This document shows, one piece after another, positions 1 through 8,831 of a stretch of DNA of 47,570 bases. Source of the DNA: Clostridia bacterium (GTDB lineage Bacteria > Bacillota > Clostridia > Oscillospirales > Acutalibacteraceae). The notes below the pieces were generated by a model. The model was not told the DNA's origin and made no database searches. It saw nothing but the letters and a program-made list of their open reading frames with translations. How positions within the stretch are numbered: the stretch's first letter is position 1; each line of letters opens with the position of its first letter. Both the position numbers and the translations under genes were made by a program. The DNA is taken from the NCBI GenBank assembly GCA_024692685.1, contig JAILMJ010000077.1:1-47570 (forward strand), given 5' to 3'.

Positions 1-1412
1 ATCGCCTCTTCTTTCTCCTTCGGCGTTTCCGGCGACCTGCTGTTCTCATTCTTTGGCAGATTATAATTCTGCCGCTCAATGATGCCGCATTTCCGCTTGG
101 TTTTCGCGATATTTAGGTGTGTCACATGGAAACCGTACTTTGCCTGCACCCACTCCTGGATCTCTTCATATGTAGCCGTACTCTCGGCGGCGGTTAGATC
201 CAGCTCGTCCATATCCACCTGAACGCTGATATGATGCTTCGCCTCAGAAAGTTTGGACAATAAACATACAGTCTCCACGTGATTTGTATGCGGGAACATA
301 TCAACCGGTGTGATTCTTGTGACTTTGTAGTTGCCTTTGGTTATTTTGCGCAGATCGCGCGCAAGTGTTTCGGGGTTGCAGCTTATATAAACTATTTTTT
401 TCGGGGCGATTTTCAGGAGCGAGGAAATGAATTTGCCGGTGCTTCCGCTTCTGGGAGGGTCCATAAATACTACATCCGCATGCATATTTTCGTCTTTCAT
501 TGCGTTCATAAAATCGCCGGCATCATCGCAGTAAAACCTGATATTTTTAATGCCGTTATTCCCGGCGTTTGCAATGGCATCCCTGACTGCATCCGGATTG
601 AGTTCAACTCCGATTACCGATCCGGCGGTTTTTGCCGCAACAAGACCGATTGTTCCTATTCCGCAATAGGCATCTATAACAGTTGAGTCCGGACTGAGGC
701 CGGCATATTCCGTTGCTATGCCGTACAGCTTTTCTGTCTGAACGGGATTTATCTGGTAAAACGAGCGCGAAGATATGGCAAAAGTGAGCCCGCACAGGGT
801 GTCTCTGATATAACCTTCTCCGTAAATAACCTCTTCTCTGTCACCGAGCACAAGATTGGTTGAGCGGGGATTGATATTGAGAATGACGGTTGATATTTCG
901 GGATGCTTTTCCAGCAGAACGCGGGTAAAGTTTTTCTTTTGCGGGAAAATATTATCTGCCGCGACAAGCACCACCATAACCTCGTTTGTTGAAAAGCCTC
1001 TTTTTACGAGCACATGGCGCAGGAAGCCCGTACGCCTGTCCTCATCATAAACGGTCATCTTGAATTTAGGCAGCATATTGCGGATATCAACGATTATACT
1101 GTCTGCCGTTTCATCCTCAATCATGCAGGAATCCACGCAGACTATCCGGTGACTGCCGCTTTGATAAACTCCTGATATTATTTTTCCGTTTCTCGTTCTC
1201 CCGAATGCCGCCTGCACTTTGTTCCTGTAATGATACGGGTTTTCCATTCCAATAATCCTATCAACCTTGCCGAATCCTCTGAGCAGGATTTCGACTCTTG
1301 CCTGTTTCCATTTTAACTGGCGTTCATAGGTCATATTTTGCAGTTGGCATCCGCCGCATTTCTTTGAAAGCGGGCACGCGCCGGGATTGGTTCTGAATGT
1401 TGATCCGGACAT
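1..1412 (-). CDS. rlmD: 23S rRNA (uracil-5-)-methyltransferase, RlmD/RumA family; C-terminus runs off the window
   Basis: SAM-dependent RNA m5U methyltransferase acting on 23S rRNA in the cytoplasm. Translating the minus strand from ATG 1412 gives about 470 residues with no stop before the window edge. The reading starts directly at a 4Fe-4S cysteine set (C13, C19, C22, and probably C96), so the N-terminal TRAM domain of longer RlmD proteins is absent. SAM motif AYCGIGTIGL, then DPPRSG, the nucleophile C345 in YISCNPETLARD, and the terminal HVETV are all present. After about residue 386 an extra segment of at least 85 residues begins (KHHISVQVDMDELDL..., then KCGIIERQNYNLP). A GGAGGA site precedes the ATG. 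It lies downstream of the sugar symporter gene on the same strand, separated by a hairpin. The family is clear; whether it modifies U747, U1939 or both cannot be told. Confidence 0.9.
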   Translation of the reverse strand, partial: MSGSTFRTNPGACPLSKKCGGCQLQNMTYERQLKWKQARVEILLRGFGKVDRIIGMENPYHYRNKVQAAFGRTRNGKIISGVYQSGSHRIVCVDSCMIEDETADSIIVDIRNMLPKFKMTVYDEDRRTGFLRHVLVKRGFSTNEVMVVLVAADNIFPQKKNFTRVLLEKHPEISTVILNINPRSTNLVLGDREEVIYGEGYIRDTLCGLTFAISSRSFYQINPVQTEKLYGIATEYAGLSPDSTVIDAYCGIGTIGLVAAKTAGSVIGVELNPDAVRDAIANAGNNGIKNIRFYCDDAGDFMNAMKDENMHADVVFMDPPRSGSTGKFISSLLKIAPKKIVYISCNPETLARDLRKITKGNYKVTRITPVDMFPHTNHVETVCLLSKLSEAKHHISVQVDMDELDLTAAESTATYEEIQEWVQAKYGFHVTHLNIAKTKRKCGIIERQNYNLPKNENSRSPETPKEKEEA

Positions 1413-1448
1413 AATTCCTCCGAAAATACCGCAATGAAACGATAAACT

Positions 1449-1482
1449 GAAAATGCGCGGACGAGAGCTCCCATCCGCGCAT
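1449..1482 (-). terminator. Hairpin terminator after the symporter gene
   Basis: Nine-base perfect stem ATGCGCGGA/TCCGCGCAT (1453-1461 and 1474-1482) with a 12-base loop, followed on the minus strand by a short T run. It lies between the symporter stop and rlmD; the weak T tract may allow some read-through. Confidence 0.6.
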
Positions 1483-1497
1483 CAATATATCACGTTA

Positions 1498-3039
1498 TCA
1501 GTCTTCGTTTTCGTCTCTTATCTGGTCGATTACCTCATCTGAAATTGTCTGGGCCTCACCGTGTTTTACAACAAGGATACAGAGCAGTGAAAGGATGAAT
1601 GCAACCGGGCAATAGTAGAACAGTGACATATATGTGCCTGTAAGCATACGGATAATACCGTAGATGATGGGGGTGGCAATCTGGGCGGAGAATGTTGCCG
1701 TATAGTAGTAACCAGTGAATGTTCCGACTTTATCAATTCCTCCGATTTCAAGGACAAGCGGAAGAGTATTTACGGTGATGAACATATTTGCGGCTCCGCC
1801 GACTACGAGAGCAACCCAGATGAATATTCCGCTAAGCGCGTCAATACCCGCCTTGGCGGTAATGAGATAAGCGGCAAATGCAACAATAAAGATTGTAAGA
1901 CCGCCGAGAATGGTCTTTTTTCTGCCGAACTTTTTGCCGAGCCAGCCCGCGGGTAAAGCGGCTACAGCCGACGCAGCGGCAAAAGCGGTGGTCATAATTG
2001 TTGCCTGAGCTGTGGTCTTGCCGAGAATTTCACCGGCAAACAGGGCGAAGAAGGTCTGAACGGCGTTTGTGCCGCAGAAAAGGAAGAACAAACCCATAAG
2101 CATAAAGATAAGACTTCTGCGCTTGTCCGGAGTAAGCTTTTCGGCTTTTCTTGCTTCTTTTTCAGCCTTGGCGGCTGCTTTTTCCGCTTTTCTTCTGGCT
2201 TCATCATCCGCTGCCTGGTTGATTTCACCTTTAACCTTTACAAGTCTGCTGTCCGGCTCCTTGACAAACAAAAGAACGATAAGCATACCTATTATCATAA
2301 CAAATGAGCCGAGAAGGAAAACATAGGGGAAAGTCTGGATTTCGTCCCAGTCCGCCGCCTTTGAGCTAAGGCCGGTTACAGCGCAGTAAACCGCAGTAAC
2401 TATTGTGCCTGCAAACAAGCCGATTGCCGAGCCCGCGCCGCCCATAAGATTAATAACCGCGTTTCCTTCGGAGCGGAGCTCATTGGGAGTAAGGTCGGGC
2501 ATAAGTGCGACAACCGGTGCACGCCACAGCGACATAACAAATACAAACAGGATGATAAATATCATCGTAAGAGGAATGGAGCCGATTTTAATTGCGACAA
2601 GCGGAATGATTGCGAAAAGAACGGCCGCAACGGGGGCTCCGAAAATAACATAAGGACGGCGTTTTCCGAAGCGGGTGTGGGTATTGTCGGAAAGCTTGCC
2701 GAAGGTCGGCTGGAAGATAACACCGAAGATGTTATCAAATGTCATAATTATACCGATGAAAAGAGGAACCAGTGTGATTCCACCTGCTGCCGTGGCAACC
2801 TCTTCACCGTTTGCCGCGGCAAATTCCGCAAGCTTGGGGAAGGCTTCGTTGAGCTTAACGCTCCAGCTTGTTATTGTTTCGCTCTTATTGAGGAGGAAAT
2901 TAAGAAGCTTTGTAATATAGGGATCGTAAATAGCCCATGCTATCGATGAAGCAAGGAAGCCGAATCCCGTCAGAATGGTGTGGGGATAGTGAAGCTTGCC
3001 GTTGGGCTTGGCGCAGAATTTTACTCCGTTTGTTTCCAT
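1498..3039 (-). CDS. GPH-type MFS sugar:cation symporter
   Basis: Twelve-helix type inner-membrane carrier of 513 residues, probably importing a di- or oligosaccharide with a cation. The segment GKLSDNTHTRFGKRRPYV is the conserved loop between helices 2 and 3 of glycoside-pentoside-hexuronide symporters, and hydrophobic segments continue along the protein. The central cytoplasmic loop carries an Ala/Lys/Glu-rich insert (around residues 265-310) predicted to be a charged helix. The start is set by AAAGGAG seven bases upstream. No glycosidase, phosphorylase or regulator is adjacent, so the substrate cannot be named. It is divergent from the Nudix gene. Confidence 0.85.
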   Translation of the reverse strand: METNGVKFCAKPNGKLHYPHTILTGFGFLASSIAWAIYDPYITKLLNFLLNKSETITSWSVKLNEAFPKLAEFAAANGEEVATAAGGITLVPLFIGIIMTFDNIFGVIFQPTFGKLSDNTHTRFGKRRPYVIFGAPVAAVLFAIIPLVAIKIGSIPLTMIFIILFVFVMSLWRAPVVALMPDLTPNELRSEGNAVINLMGGAGSAIGLFAGTIVTAVYCAVTGLSSKAADWDEIQTFPYVFLLGSFVMIIGMLIVLLFVKEPDSRLVKVKGEINQAADDEARRKAEKAAAKAEKEARKAEKLTPDKRRSLIFMLMGLFFLFCGTNAVQTFFALFAGEILGKTTAQATIMTTAFAAASAVAALPAGWLGKKFGRKKTILGGLTIFIVAFAAYLITAKAGIDALSGIFIWVALVVGGAANMFITVNTLPLVLEIGGIDKVGTFTGYYYTATFSAQIATPIIYGIIRMLTGTYMSLFYYCPVAFILSLLCILVVKHGEAQTISDEVIDQIRDENED

Positions 3040-3083
3040 GTTTTTTTCTCCTTTGCAGTGAAAGCGGGATTAAAATCCTTTAT

Positions 3084-3112
3084 ATTATAGCATTTTATAT
3101 TTATATTTGAAA
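3084..3112 (-). promoter_or_regulatory. Probable sigma-A promoter of the symporter gene
   Basis: On the minus strand a consensus TATAAT (3084-3089) lies 17 bases after TTTCAA (3107-3112). The -35 is a poor match, so this promoter may depend on an activator. Confidence 0.4.
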
Positions 3113-3181
3113 TACTGAAATATTAACCAAAAAGTCCGGGAAAATTTGTGTGAGTTGCCTAATCATTTTTGCTCTGTGTTG

Positions 3182-3190
3182 TGATATAAT
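3182..3190 (+). promoter_or_regulatory. Extended -10 promoter of the Nudix-Maf-peptidase operon
   Basis: TGATATAAT (TGn plus consensus -10) about 22 bases before the Nudix start; no good -35 at 16-18 bases, which is usual for extended -10 promoters. Confidence 0.55.
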
Positions 3191-3212
3191 CACAATCCGG
3201 AGGGCTGAAAAT

Positions 3213-3773
3213 ATGAGCTTGACAGAAAAGACCGTCAGAAAAAATACGGTTTACAGCGGCAGGATAATAAACGTACGCTGCGATGATGCAGAACTGCCGA
3301 ACGGAAAACCCTGTATAAGAGAGGTTGTTGAGCATAACGGAGGGGTCTGTGTTGCTCCCCTTACAGCCGGCGGAGAACTGATTTTTGTGCGGCAGTTCCG
3401 TTATCCGTATATGGAAGAGCTGCTTGAATTGCCGGCCGGCAAGCTTGAAAAGGATGAAGATCCGCTTGAAGCAGGCAAAAGAGAGCTTGAAGAGGAAACA
3501 GGCAGGGTTGCGGACAGATTTATATTTGCCGGGCAGTTTTATCCTTCGCCCGGTTACTGCGGTGAGATTATACACCTTTATATTGCCACAGGGCTCCGTT
3601 TTACTCACACACATCCCGATGAAGATGAATTTCTTGAAATTGAAACCATACCGCTAAAAAAAGCGAAGTCAATGGTAATGAATAATGAAATTAAAGACGG
3701 CAAGACAATCGCCCTGATTCTTAAGGTTGATGCTCTGCTTACCGAAGAAAACAATTCCGGAGGTTTGTTATGA
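3213..3773 (+). CDS. ADP-ribose pyrophosphatase-like Nudix hydrolase
   Basis: Predicted to hydrolyse ADP-ribose or a related nucleoside diphosphate sugar. The 186-residue protein has the complete Nudix box: GKLEKDEDPLEAGKREL continuing to EEETGRV, matching Gx5Ex7REUxEExGU, and a conserved LPAGK just before it as in NudF/YqkG proteins. The ATG at 3213 follows CCGGAGGG; the longer open frame from 3150 would include the promoter. The stop overlaps the maf start by four bases (ATGA), so the two are translationally coupled. Confidence 0.88.
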   Translation: MSLTEKTVRKNTVYSGRIINVRCDDAELPNGKPCIREVVEHNGGVCVAPLTAGGELIFVRQFRYPYMEELLELPAGKLEKDEDPLEAGKRELEEETGRVADRFIFAGQFYPSPGYCGEIIHLYIATGLRFTHTHPDEDEFLEIETIPLKKAKSMVMNNEIKDGKTIALILKVDALLTEENNSGGLL

Positions 3774-4357
3774 GAAAAGTTATTCTTGCTTCTTCCTCAC
3801 CAAGGCGCAGAGAACTCCTCAGCCTTGCCGACATTAAATTTGATATCTGTATAAAGAATATTGACGAAACCATGGAAGAAGGGATTGACCCTGCAACAGC
3901 TGCGGAAATGACAGCTGAAAAGAAAGCAATTGCTGTTGCCGAGATTAATGATGAGGCGATAATAATAGGTGCCGATACAATCGTGGTGCTTGACGGCAAA
4001 ATTCTCGGCAAGCCCAAAGACAAGGACGAAGCTTACGATATGCTCCGCAGTCTTTCGGGCAGAGAGCATACCGTTATAACCGGAGTGTGTCTGGTTCTCG
4101 GCAAAAATATCAGGACCTTTCATTTGGAAACAACGGTTAAGTTTTATGATTTGACCGATGATGTTATCCGTCACTATATCACAACCGGCGAGCCAATGGA
4201 TAAGGCCGGAGCCTACGGCATTCAGGGTAAGGGCTGCATCCTTGTGGAAAAAATCGACGGGGATTATTTCAACGTTGTAGGTTTGCCGGTGGCAAAACTT
4301 GCAAGAGAAATCAAAAAGATGCAGGAGGAGTTCGGCGACCTGCAAACGGAGTGGTAA
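3770..4357 (+). CDS. maf: Maf-like nucleotide pyrophosphatase
   Basis: Cytoplasmic house-cleaning enzyme that hydrolyses non-canonical or excess NTPs to NMPs. The N-terminal ILASSSPRRRELL motif (phosphate binding), the GADTIVVLDGKILGKP block and SGREHTVITGVCL are diagnostic, and the 195-residue length is typical. The GGAGG is inside the end of the Nudix gene. One base separates its stop from the next start, giving a tight three-gene cluster. Confidence 0.93.
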   Translation: MRKVILASSSPRRRELLSLADIKFDICIKNIDETMEEGIDPATAAEMTAEKKAIAVAEINDEAIIIGADTIVVLDGKILGKPKDKDEAYDMLRSLSGREHTVITGVCLVLGKNIRTFHLETTVKFYDLTDDVIRHYITTGEPMDKAGAYGIQGKGCILVEKIDGDYFNVVGLPVAKLAREIKKMQEEFGDLQTEW

Positions 4358-4358
4358 A

Positions 4359-5417
4359 ATGTCAACAAAATCAATAGCCGCTTCTCTCAAAAAGGGCGAG
4401 TCATATCTGATAATATCCCCTGAAAACCGCAGATATTTTACGGGTTTTGATTCTTCCGACGGCTTCCTTTTTATTACACCGGATGCATCGGTTTTCCTTA
4501 CGGACAGCCGTTATATCGAAGCGGCGAAAAGCAGTGTGAAATACTGCGACGAAGTTTTGCTGCTGAAAAAGGCCTCGGAGCAGATACCCGCTCTTCTGTC
4601 CGGGTACGGTATTTCAAAGGTCTGCACCGAAAGCGAAAAATTAACCGTTGCGCAGCTCAATTATTTGAAAAGCTTTATCAAAGCAGAGATTGACACAGCG
4701 CAGGCAGACAGGGAGATTACAGCCCTGAGAAGGCAAAAAAGCTCAGAGGAAAAAGCAAAAATAATCGCCGCGCAGCGAATTGCCGAAAAGGCTTTTAATC
4801 ATATACTCGGCTTCATTAAACCGGGAGTTACGGAGAAGGACATCAGGCTTGAACTTGAGTTCTTTATGCTCAGAAACGGAGCCGATGCGCTGTCGTTTGA
4901 AACAATAGCAATCAGCGGAAAAAACACATCCAGGCCTCACGGAGTGCCTACGGATAAAAAGGTTGAATCCGGTGATTTTGTAACCATGGACTACGGCGCA
5001 CTCAAAGACGGGTATCACAGTGATATGACAAGGACTGTTGCGGTCGGAAGTGTCGGAGACAAACAGGCGGAAGTTTATAATACTGTTCTTGACGCCCAGC
5101 TTGCTTCGATAGCTTCAATGAAGCAGGGAACCGCCTGCGCCGATGCCGACAAAGCCGCCAGGAGTATTATTGAAGCGGCCGGTTACGGCGGATATTTCGG
5201 CCACGGAACAGGGCATGGAGTCGGCATCGATATTCACGAAGCGCCTTCCGTTTCGCCCTCAAGCAAAGAAACTCTCAGGTGCGGCGATGTGGTTACGGCT
5301 GAGCCCGGAATTTATATTCCCGGTGAGTTCGGAGTCAGAATAGAGGATATGCTTTTTATCACGGAAGACGGATGCGAAAATCTGACAAAATGCAAAAAAT
5401 CCCTTATTGTTCTGTGA
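4359..5417 (+). CDS. M24-family Xaa-Pro aminopeptidase/dipeptidase
   Basis: Dinuclear-metal peptidase releasing residues before proline. About 352 residues: an N-terminal creatinase-like domain (to about 125), then the pita-bread catalytic domain with the metal ligands visible in order: D (VTMDYGALKDGYHSDMTRT, two Asp), H (FGHGTGHGVGIDIHEAP), E (TAEPGIYIPGE) and E (GVRIEDML). The ATG at 4359 has GGAG eight bases upstream; the in-frame start at 4299 would overlap maf deeply and is not used. Its place just before efp is a widespread Firmicute gene order. Confidence 0.9.
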   Translation: MSTKSIAASLKKGESYLIISPENRRYFTGFDSSDGFLFITPDASVFLTDSRYIEAAKSSVKYCDEVLLLKKASEQIPALLSGYGISKVCTESEKLTVAQLNYLKSFIKAEIDTAQADREITALRRQKSSEEKAKIIAAQRIAEKAFNHILGFIKPGVTEKDIRLELEFFMLRNGADALSFETIAISGKNTSRPHGVPTDKKVESGDFVTMDYGALKDGYHSDMTRTVAVGSVGDKQAEVYNTVLDAQLASIASMKQGTACADADKAARSIIEAAGYGGYFGHGTGHGVGIDIHEAPSVSPSSKETLRCGDVVTAEPGIYIPGEFGVRIEDMLFITEDGCENLTKCKKSLIVL

Positions 5418-5431
5418 TATATAAAAAGTAC

Positions 5432-5460
5432 TTGAAAAACTTATGTTTTTAGTGTAAAAT
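5432..5460 (+). promoter_or_regulatory. Sigma-A promoter of efp
   Basis: TTGAAA (5432-5437), 17-base spacer, TAAAAT (5455-5460). Leaves a leader of about 65 bases before the EF-P start, so efp can be expressed apart from the peptidase. Confidence 0.7.
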
Positions 5461-5533
5461 AATTTCTGTTAATTAAGAAAATGCCGATACGGTCAGTGTT
5501 TTCGTAAAAATCATAAATTTAAGGAGATTATTT

Positions 5534-6091
5534 ATGGTATCAGCAGGTGATTTCAGAAACGGTCTGACTTTTGAAATGGACGGACAGGTTTATCAGATTA
5601 TTGAGTTTCAGCATGTTAAGCCCGGCAAAGGTGCCGCTTTCGTAAGAACAAAAATCAAGAATGTTATCGGCGGCGCGGTTGTTGAGCGTACTTTTAACCC
5701 GACCGATAAATTCCCGACCGCTTACATTGAGCGTAAAGAGATGGAATATTCATATGCCGACGGAGACCTCTATTATTTTATGGATCCCGAATCATATGAG
5801 CTTGTTCCCATCAGCGCGTCAACTCTTCCCGATAACTTCAAATTTGTCAAGGAGAATGAGACCTGCCGTATTCTTTCCTACAAAGGAAACGTTTTCGGTG
5901 TTGAACCTCCGACATCGGTTACTCTTCAGGTTACGAAGACAGATCCCGGTTTTGCCGGTAACACAGCTACCAACGCTACCAAGCCCGCTACCCTTGAAAC
6001 CGGAGCCGAGGTTAAGGTTCCTCTTTTCATTGACGAGGGTGAAATGATAGTTATCGATACCCGTACCGGCGAATATCTCAGCAGAGCATAA
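5534..6091 (+). CDS. efp: Translation elongation factor P
   Basis: Relieves ribosome stalling at polyproline stretches. The 185-residue protein has the three-barrel EF-P pattern and ends with the conserved [18 protein letters not shown]. The tip loop reads [12 protein letters not shown] with Lys at position 32, the same loop as Bacillus subtilis EF-P, which carries 5-aminopentanol on Lys32; it lacks the context of the Arg32 (rhamnosylated) or EpmA/B types. AAGGAG precedes the ATG. A FabG-like reductase that might act in such a modification lies at 42070. Confidence 0.96.
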   Translation: MVSAGDFRNGLTFEMDGQVYQIIEFQHVKPGKGAAFVRTKIKNVIGGAVVERTFNPTDKFPTAYIERKEMEYSYADGDLYYFMDPESYELVPISASTLPDNFKFVKENETCRILSYKGNVFGVEPPTSVTLQVTKTDPGFAGNTATNATKPATLETGAEVKVPLFIDEGEMIVIDTRTGEYLSRA

Positions 6092-6129
6092 TCAGATTTC
6101 ATATTACATCTTCAAAGGAGGATTTCACT

Positions 6130-6549
6130 ATGTCATTATCAGAAAAAGCAGCATATCTCAAAGGTCTTGCAGACGGCATCAAGCTTGATGAAAGCAAGGA
6201 TACGGAAAAACTTCTCAAAGCCGTTATAGACGCCATTGGGGAAATCAGCGAAACTGTTGATTTAATTGATGAGGATCTTGATGAAATTTCAATGCAGGTT
6301 GACGCGGTTGACGCGGACCTCGCAGATCTTGAGGATTATATCTATGATGATGAGTGTGATTGCTGCGGCGGTCATGACGACTATGATGATGAAGAATACT
6401 ATGATGTAAAGTGCCCGGAATGCGGCGAAATCATCAGCGTTGACGAAGGAATCCTTGAAGAGGGCGGCATAGATTGCCCGAATTGCGGCGCTGCTCTTGA
6501 ATTTGACTGTGAATGCGATGATTGCGATGACGGAGACGGCGAAGACTGA
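6130..6549 (+). CDS. CD1247-like acidic protein with C-terminal zinc ribbon
   Basis: Uncharacterised 139-residue protein. N-terminal SLSEKAAYLKGLADGIKLDE matches the N-terminal domain of clostridial CD1247-like proteins, followed by a strongly acidic coiled region (about residues 35-80) and a CPECG/CPNCG zinc ribbon (about residues 95-120), with more Cys pairs (CDCCGGHD, CECDDCDD) that may bind metal. It follows efp by 38 bases with AAAGGAGG, and a terminator follows it, so efp and this gene form one unit. Function unknown; the ribbon could contact RNA or protein. Confidence 0.75.
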   Translation: MSLSEKAAYLKGLADGIKLDESKDTEKLLKAVIDAIGEISETVDLIDEDLDEISMQVDAVDADLADLEDYIYDDECDCCGGHDDYDDEEYYDVKCPECGEIISVDEGILEEGGIDCPNCGAALEFDCECDDCDDGDGED

Positions 6550-6588
6550 TTTCTGTACGTAGTATTTGCTGATAATAATTATTCTGAC

Positions 6589-6624
6589 GGGAAGTCGTTT
6601 GTTTTATGCGGCTTCCCTGTTTTA
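6589..6624 (+). terminator. Terminator of the efp unit
   Basis: Stem GGGAAGTCG/CGGCTTCCC (6589-6597 and 6609-6617, one G-T pair), 11-base loop, then TGTTTTA. Confidence 0.7.
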
Positions 6625-6641
6625 GTTAAGGGGGACCAGAT

Positions 6642-7250
6642 ATGAGAATTGTCAGGCCGGGTGAAAAGCTTACCAATAAAGAACTCAGATTTTTTGCCGA
6701 AATGGCCGGCCGCGCTTACGTCAATGATCCCGTGCATTCATATGCCACAAAAAATCCCCGGAGAAGGGTACGGTTTGTTTCCCATTTTATGATGGAACGC
6801 CTGCATACTTCAAACGGGGAGGACTACATATATATAGATGATAAAAACAGAGGAATCTGTGTATGGAGAAAAGCGCATAATGAATACGGAGTTCTCGACT
6901 TTCTCAAGTGCGCCGACTGGCTGTATCTTTATTGGTACTGGCCTAACACCCTGCGCACTCTATCCGCCTATGCTCCGCTTGATGTGCACGTTTTCAGCGA
7001 GGATACCTATATCATTTCTCCCGTGTTTGTAGACCCCGACTGTCAGGGAATGGGCATAGCGACAGAACTCATTAAGGCGGGTATGAATGATTTGGGGGAA
7101 ATGGGCTTTAAATTCGGCCTTGAGGCGCAGGATGAAAAGAACGTTAAATTCTATGAAAAACTCGGTTTTGAGGTAACAGACAGGGCGTATTACAAAAAAG
7201 GAAACATCACCCATTATTATATGGTGCGTGATAATGACAGCAAAAAATAA
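6642..7250 (+). CDS. GNAT-family N-acetyltransferase
   Basis: Predicted acetyl-CoA-dependent acetyltransferase of 202 residues; substrate unknown. The acetyl-CoA loop is seen as DCQGMGIATELI (Q/RxxGxG/A, around residues 133-144) and the family C-terminal NVKFYEKLGFEVTD follows. The N-terminal half resembles the YkkB-like group. A strong AAGGGGG site precedes the ATG. It is flanked by terminators, so it is a single-gene unit. Confidence 0.85.
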   Translation: MRIVRPGEKLTNKELRFFAEMAGRAYVNDPVHSYATKNPRRRVRFVSHFMMERLHTSNGEDYIYIDDKNRGICVWRKAHNEYGVLDFLKCADWLYLYWYWPNTLRTLSAYAPLDVHVFSEDTYIISPVFVDPDCQGMGIATELIKAGMNDLGEMGFKFGLEAQDEKNVKFYEKLGFEVTDRAYYKKGNITHYYMVRDNDSKK

Positions 7251-7277
7251 AAGAGCGTAATTTCGGTTACGCTCTTT
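7250..7277. terminator. Bidirectional terminator
   Basis: Eleven-base perfect stem AAAGAGCGTAA/TTACGCTCTTT with a six-base loop between convergent genes (acetyltransferase and CAP protein). Confidence 0.8.
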
Positions 7278-7288
7278 GAAGTTATTCA

Positions 7289-7987
7289 TTATTTTGATCC
7301 TGAATAGAAGTGAAGCACCCATATATAACTGTATTCACTGTCGCAGTTAGGCGAGATACCGACTCCGACATATTTGAAATCGGGATTCATTATGTTGGCG
7401 TAATGTGTTTCCGATTCTTTCCACGCCTGGCATACACCTGCGGGAGTTGAATATCTGCGCCCGACATTTTCTCCGCATTTGCCGCTCGAAAAACCGTTCG
7501 ACCTGAATATCGTGGAGAAATAGGTGTAGTTGGGTCTGTAATGTGAGAACTTGCCGGACCATGCGATTTCTTCGGCCCTGACATTTGCCTGTTCGGTCAG
7601 TTTGTCGCCCAGAGCGAGGGGCTTGAGTCCCTTCTCGGCCCGCATACCGTTTATGATTTTAAGCACTTCGTTAATCTGAGAAGCGTAATTATTCCTGTTT
7701 GCCTTTGCGTCGGGAAGAAGCTCATTATAAGTTGCGTGATACGCAAGCCGGAGATAGGTCTTATCCTCCTTGGTGCCTACGAGCACCTTCTTGCCTTTGC
7801 TGTTGTATTTATAAGTATAGGTTATGTTGTTTCTGACAACAACACCGTGTTTTGTGTATCTCTTTGTTTCGGTTTGCGTAAATGTGCCTTCCTGCTTGCC
7901 CGAGGCGGCATAGGCTCCTACTCCGAATGATGAAAAGACGGCAAAAGCCGCAAGCATAAGTGACAGTATTCTGATTAGGTTCTTCAT
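7289..7987 (-). CDS. Secreted CAP/SCP-domain protein
   Basis: Exported protein of about 232 residues with a signal peptide (MKNLIRILSLMLAAFAVFSSFGVGAYAA). The CAP domain covers roughly residues 95-232: NEVLKIINGMRAEKGLKPL, then FSHYRP, GENVG and the C-terminal YSYIWVLHFYSG, as in YkwD-like bacterial CAP proteins. The region between the signal and the CAP domain is a basic linker of unknown role. ATG 7987 is preferred over the in-frame ATGs upstream because GGGAG lies eight bases before it and the signal peptide starts there. Function of bacterial CAP proteins is not settled. Confidence 0.88.
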   Translation of the reverse strand: MKNLIRILSLMLAAFAVFSSFGVGAYAASGKQEGTFTQTETKRYTKHGVVVRNNITYTYKYNSKGKKVLVGTKEDKTYLRLAYHATYNELLPDAKANRNNYASQINEVLKIINGMRAEKGLKPLALGDKLTEQANVRAEEIAWSGKFSHYRPNYTYFSTIFRSNGFSSGKCGENVGRRYSTPAGVCQAWKESETHYANIMNPDFKYVGVGISPNCDSEYSYIWVLHFYSGSK

Positions 7988-8021
7988 AAATAAAACTCCC
8001 ATCAACATTTGTTACTTTTTT

Positions 8022-8050
8022 ATTATATCACCGATATGGGATTAATTCAA
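8022..8050 (-). promoter_or_regulatory. Promoter of the CAP gene
   Basis: Minus strand TTGAAT (8045-8050), 17-base spacer, TATAAT (8022-8027) preceded by TGn, so also an extended -10. Confidence 0.6.
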
Positions 8051-8092
8051 GTAAAACAGAGAATGAAAACATATATAACGGAAGGTGGTTAA

Positions 8093-8761
8093 GTGGAGGT
8101 ATTGCTTCGGGAACTCTATCTTATAAGGCATGGAGAAACATACGGAAATATCGGGGAAAACGAATCCGACAGTATGGCTGACTGTGAAGACACAATGCTT
8201 ACCCCGAATGGCGAAGACCAGGCGGAGCGGCTGGGCCGTTACCTGAAGGATACGGATTTTGCCGCAGTATATTCGGGAGGCCTTCGCAGAGCAATAGCAA
8301 CGGCTGACCATATTGTAAAATACAGGGAGAAAAAAGAAATTCTTGTTTTGCCGCCTCTTTGCGAAATAGGCATAAATCCCGTATATAAAGGCATACCGGC
8401 TGATGAGTTGAGCGGCTTTTGCAAAAATGCCGTGATTGCTTCCGGATACGAAAACAGCCCTCTTACCATTCCGGATGAAACTCCGCAGCAGAATGAGGAA
8501 AGATATTTTGCAAGGGCAAAGGAAGTCCTTGATTATATAAGCGAGCGGTACAGCAGCGGCGAAAAGGTTGCTCTTGTTTCCCATGCGGGATTTCTCACTT
8601 ACATTATCTTTTATATAATTGGATACAGAGACAAACAGCCTTATTACGATTTCAGGCTCGGAAATACCGGTGTAACAAGGATATTGTTTTATGAGCCCGG
8701 CACAAATCCCTACGGAGACATTGTTTTTGACTGCATAAACGACAGAAGCCACCTTGTCTGA
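8093..8761 (+). CDS. Histidine phosphatase superfamily protein
   Basis: Phosphoglycerate-mutase-fold phosphatase of 222 residues, substrate unknown. The catalytic RHG motif is LYLIRHGET near residue 12 and the second histidine is in VALVSHAGFLTYII. The start is GTG (8093), preceded by AAGGTGG; no closer ATG is in frame. The stop lies about 70 bases before the next gene, which has its own very strong promoter. Phosphoglycerate mutase itself is less likely given the length and single-gene context. Confidence 0.85.
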   Translation: MEVLLRELYLIRHGETYGNIGENESDSMADCEDTMLTPNGEDQAERLGRYLKDTDFAAVYSGGLRRAIATADHIVKYREKKEILVLPPLCEIGINPVYKGIPADELSGFCKNAVIASGYENSPLTIPDETPQQNEERYFARAKEVLDYISERYSSGEKVALVSHAGFLTYIIFYIIGYRDKQPYYDFRLGNTGVTRILFYEPGTNPYGDIVFDCINDRSHLV

Positions 8762-8780
8762 TTTTAAGTTTCTGCCGTTA

Positions 8781-8809
8781 TTGACATTATTTAAATATAA
8801 TATTATAAT
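8781..8809 (+). promoter_or_regulatory. Consensus sigma-A promoter of the LRR surface protein gene
   Basis: Perfect TTGACA (8781-8786), 17-base spacer, perfect TATAAT (8804-8809). Initiation near 8816 would leave a leader of only about 16 bases that is mostly the ACGGAGG ribosome site. Confidence 0.85.
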
Positions 8810-8831
8810 TTTTCTACGGAGGTCGTATAAA

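Noticed and set aside
279..686. 135-codon plus-strand frame at the left edge
   Set aside because: Lies opposite the DPPRSG and SAM-binding region of the rlmD gene.
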